Source of the DNA: Terramyces sp. JEL0728
Lineage: Eukaryota; Chytridiomycota; Chytridiomycetes; Rhizophydiales; Terramycetaceae
NCBI GenBank assembly: GCA_027603945.1
Contig: JADIIU010000214.1
Coordinates: 1 to 13,889, forward strand
Direction of reading: 5' to 3'
Length of the DNA stretch: 13,889 nt
Shown here: in pieces, positions 12,950-13,889 of the stretch
Layout of the letters: each line of letters opens with the position of its first letter
Position numbering within the stretch: position 1 is the stretch's first letter
Program-made: the position numbers and the translations under genes
The notes under the pieces: model-generated
Told to the model about the DNA's origin: nothing
Seen by the model: the letters and a program-made list of their open reading frames with translations, nothing else
The model's database searches: none

Positions 12950-13889
12950 ATGCCATCCACTTGCAAATCCTGTTCAAAATCCATTTATTTCTTCCCAAAG
13001 AGATGCCCAGAGTGTACAGAGATCTTCTGCAGTACATGTCTAGACTACGCTTGCTCTTCACCAACCCATCAACTATCTTCGCGTTGCAAACCATGTTTCA
13101 AGAAAATATGCAATATAGATTTCTCTGTAAAGGTGGAAGAAATCGGAAAAGATCGGAAAGATGCGGTATCGGTTGTGTTTGTGCATGGGGGGTAATGGTG
13201 AATTAACAAGGGCTGGAAATAGAAAGATGTTTATTGAGCATGCAAGACAGCTACAAGACTATCATTGTGTATTGATTGACTTGCCTGGTCATGGTTCTCG
13301 AATGGACGAGCATTTATCTCTTGACACTGCAATCAAAGTTATAGTTGACACGGTCCAGAACCACACATCGATTTACAACGGAATAAAGCCAATTTATATT
13401 GGTGGTTCGCTTGGTAATTATATCTTATTCAGGCGGCTACATTGGAATGGAAGTACTCGGAAAACATCCGGATTTGTTTTCATCAGCAATTATAGGAATG
13501 GCAGGTCAGAATGTAGGTGTTGGTCGCAGTTGGAAAGCAGGTTTGGGATTGCTAGCATTCAAATACTTTATCCCACTCCTTCCAAATATATTAATGCTGA
13601 ATGGCTTGATTGCAGAAGCAAACAAGAACGCAAACATTGAAAAAGATATTGTTAATGAAATCGCATTGTATGCTGGAATGTACTTTCATTCGGGATTACA
13701 ACAGGTAGAGATTTTATCAAATTCTACTCCACTGAAAAACCTGCCAAACTTCAAGGGAAGAGTATTGTTCATCAATGGGTCTTTGGATCATCGCGATTCG
13801 GAGCAATTATGGGTAAAGGCGTGTCAAAATGCTAGCTTGATTGTGTATGAAGGAGCGGATCATTTTTACTCTCATGATAAAAGATACAT
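12950..13889 (+). CDS. Alpha/beta hydrolase with N-terminal zinc finger, two 19-nt introns (3' end cut)
   Basis: Exons 12950-13191, 13211-13413 and 13433 to the window end give at least 300 aa. Residues 1-55 hold four Cys pairs (CKSC, CPEC, FCSTC, RCKPC), a FYVE-related or zinc-ribbon-like finger. A serine alpha/beta hydrolase domain follows: oxyanion loop VFVHGGAGN (76-84), LIDLPGHGSRMDEH, nucleophile elbow GGSLGG with Ser147, probable acid Asp267 in NGSLDHRDS and His292 in EGADHF. The catalytic triad is thus complete. The fold hydrolyses esters, lipids or related bonds; the substrate cannot be told from sequence. The finger may bring it to membranes or partners. Both introns interrupt conserved motifs (HGG and GGSLGG), so splicing is needed for activity. 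The stop codon lies beyond the window. The last 54 bases recur inverted at the left end. Confidence 0.88.
13192..13210 (+). other. 19-nt spliceosomal intron 1 (hydrolase)
   Basis: gtaatggtgaattaacaag. Reading through gives a stop right after HGG; removing it yields FVHGGAGNRKMF, the family's oxyanion loop. ATTAAC near the 3' end resembles a branch site. Confidence 0.9.
13414..13432 (+). other. 19-nt spliceosomal intron 2 (hydrolase)
   Basis: gtaattatatcttattcag. Removal completes the nucleophile elbow IGGSLGGYIGME and opens 152 further in-frame codons to the window end. G lies on both exon sides, as in the other three introns. Confidence 0.92.

Noticed and set aside
13187..13192. Frameshift error in the run of six G in the hydrolase gene
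   Set aside because: A one-base shift would also rejoin the frames, but the 19-nt intron gives the better family sequence (HGGAGNRKMF), and a second 19-nt intron occurs in the same gene.

Overview
This window comes from the nucleus of a microbial eukaryote with a very compact genome. The reading frames of four genes or gene parts are rejoined only by removing GT...AG introns of 19 or 20 nt. Several genes have a TATA box only 31-43 nt before the ATG, and AATAAA signals lie on or just after stop codons. Many intergenic gaps are under 100 bp. The gene content (a FluG/type I-like glutamine synthetase, a universal stress protein, a zinc-finger alpha/beta hydrolase and GPI-type secreted proteins) fits an early-diverging fungus or fungus-like protist. 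That placement is an inference; nothing here names the species. The standard genetic code fits all genes.

Layout. 1-58: minus-strand fragment that is an inverted near-copy of the 3' part of the hydrolase gene at the right end. 119-1403 (+): glutamine synthetase-like enzyme with one 19-nt intron. 1468-4587 (-): tandem array of three small atypical kinases (RIO/Bud32-like core) and one broken C-terminal copy. 4654-9797 (-): four members of a BTB (T1/KCTD-type) family sharing an unrecognised C-terminal domain, interrupted by a universal stress protein (5474-5989) and a plus-strand orphan (7253-7639). 9798-10583: long gene-free region with hairpins and a TATA promoter. 10584-10865 (+): secreted precursor with two near-identical four-cysteine repeats separated by a Lys-Arg site. 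10946-12411 (-): two paralogous six-cysteine secreted, probably GPI-anchored proteins, one with a 20-nt intron and one without. 12412-12949: no gene, but a possible Pol III-type RNA. 12950 to the end (+): zinc-finger alpha/beta hydrolase with two 19-nt introns, cut by the window end.

How the genes relate. The window is mostly young tandem families: kinases, BTB proteins, six-cysteine secreted proteins and the repeat peptide. Single housekeeping-type genes (GS-like, USP, hydrolase) sit between them. There is no operon logic. BTB proteins often serve as oligomerising or CUL3-binding adaptors and could work with the neighbouring kinases, but the sequence shows only their adjacency. The most notable observations are the uniform ultrashort introns, the two unassigned tandem families, the Kex2-type repeat peptide, and the inverted copies of one hydrolase 3' end that mark both ends of the window.
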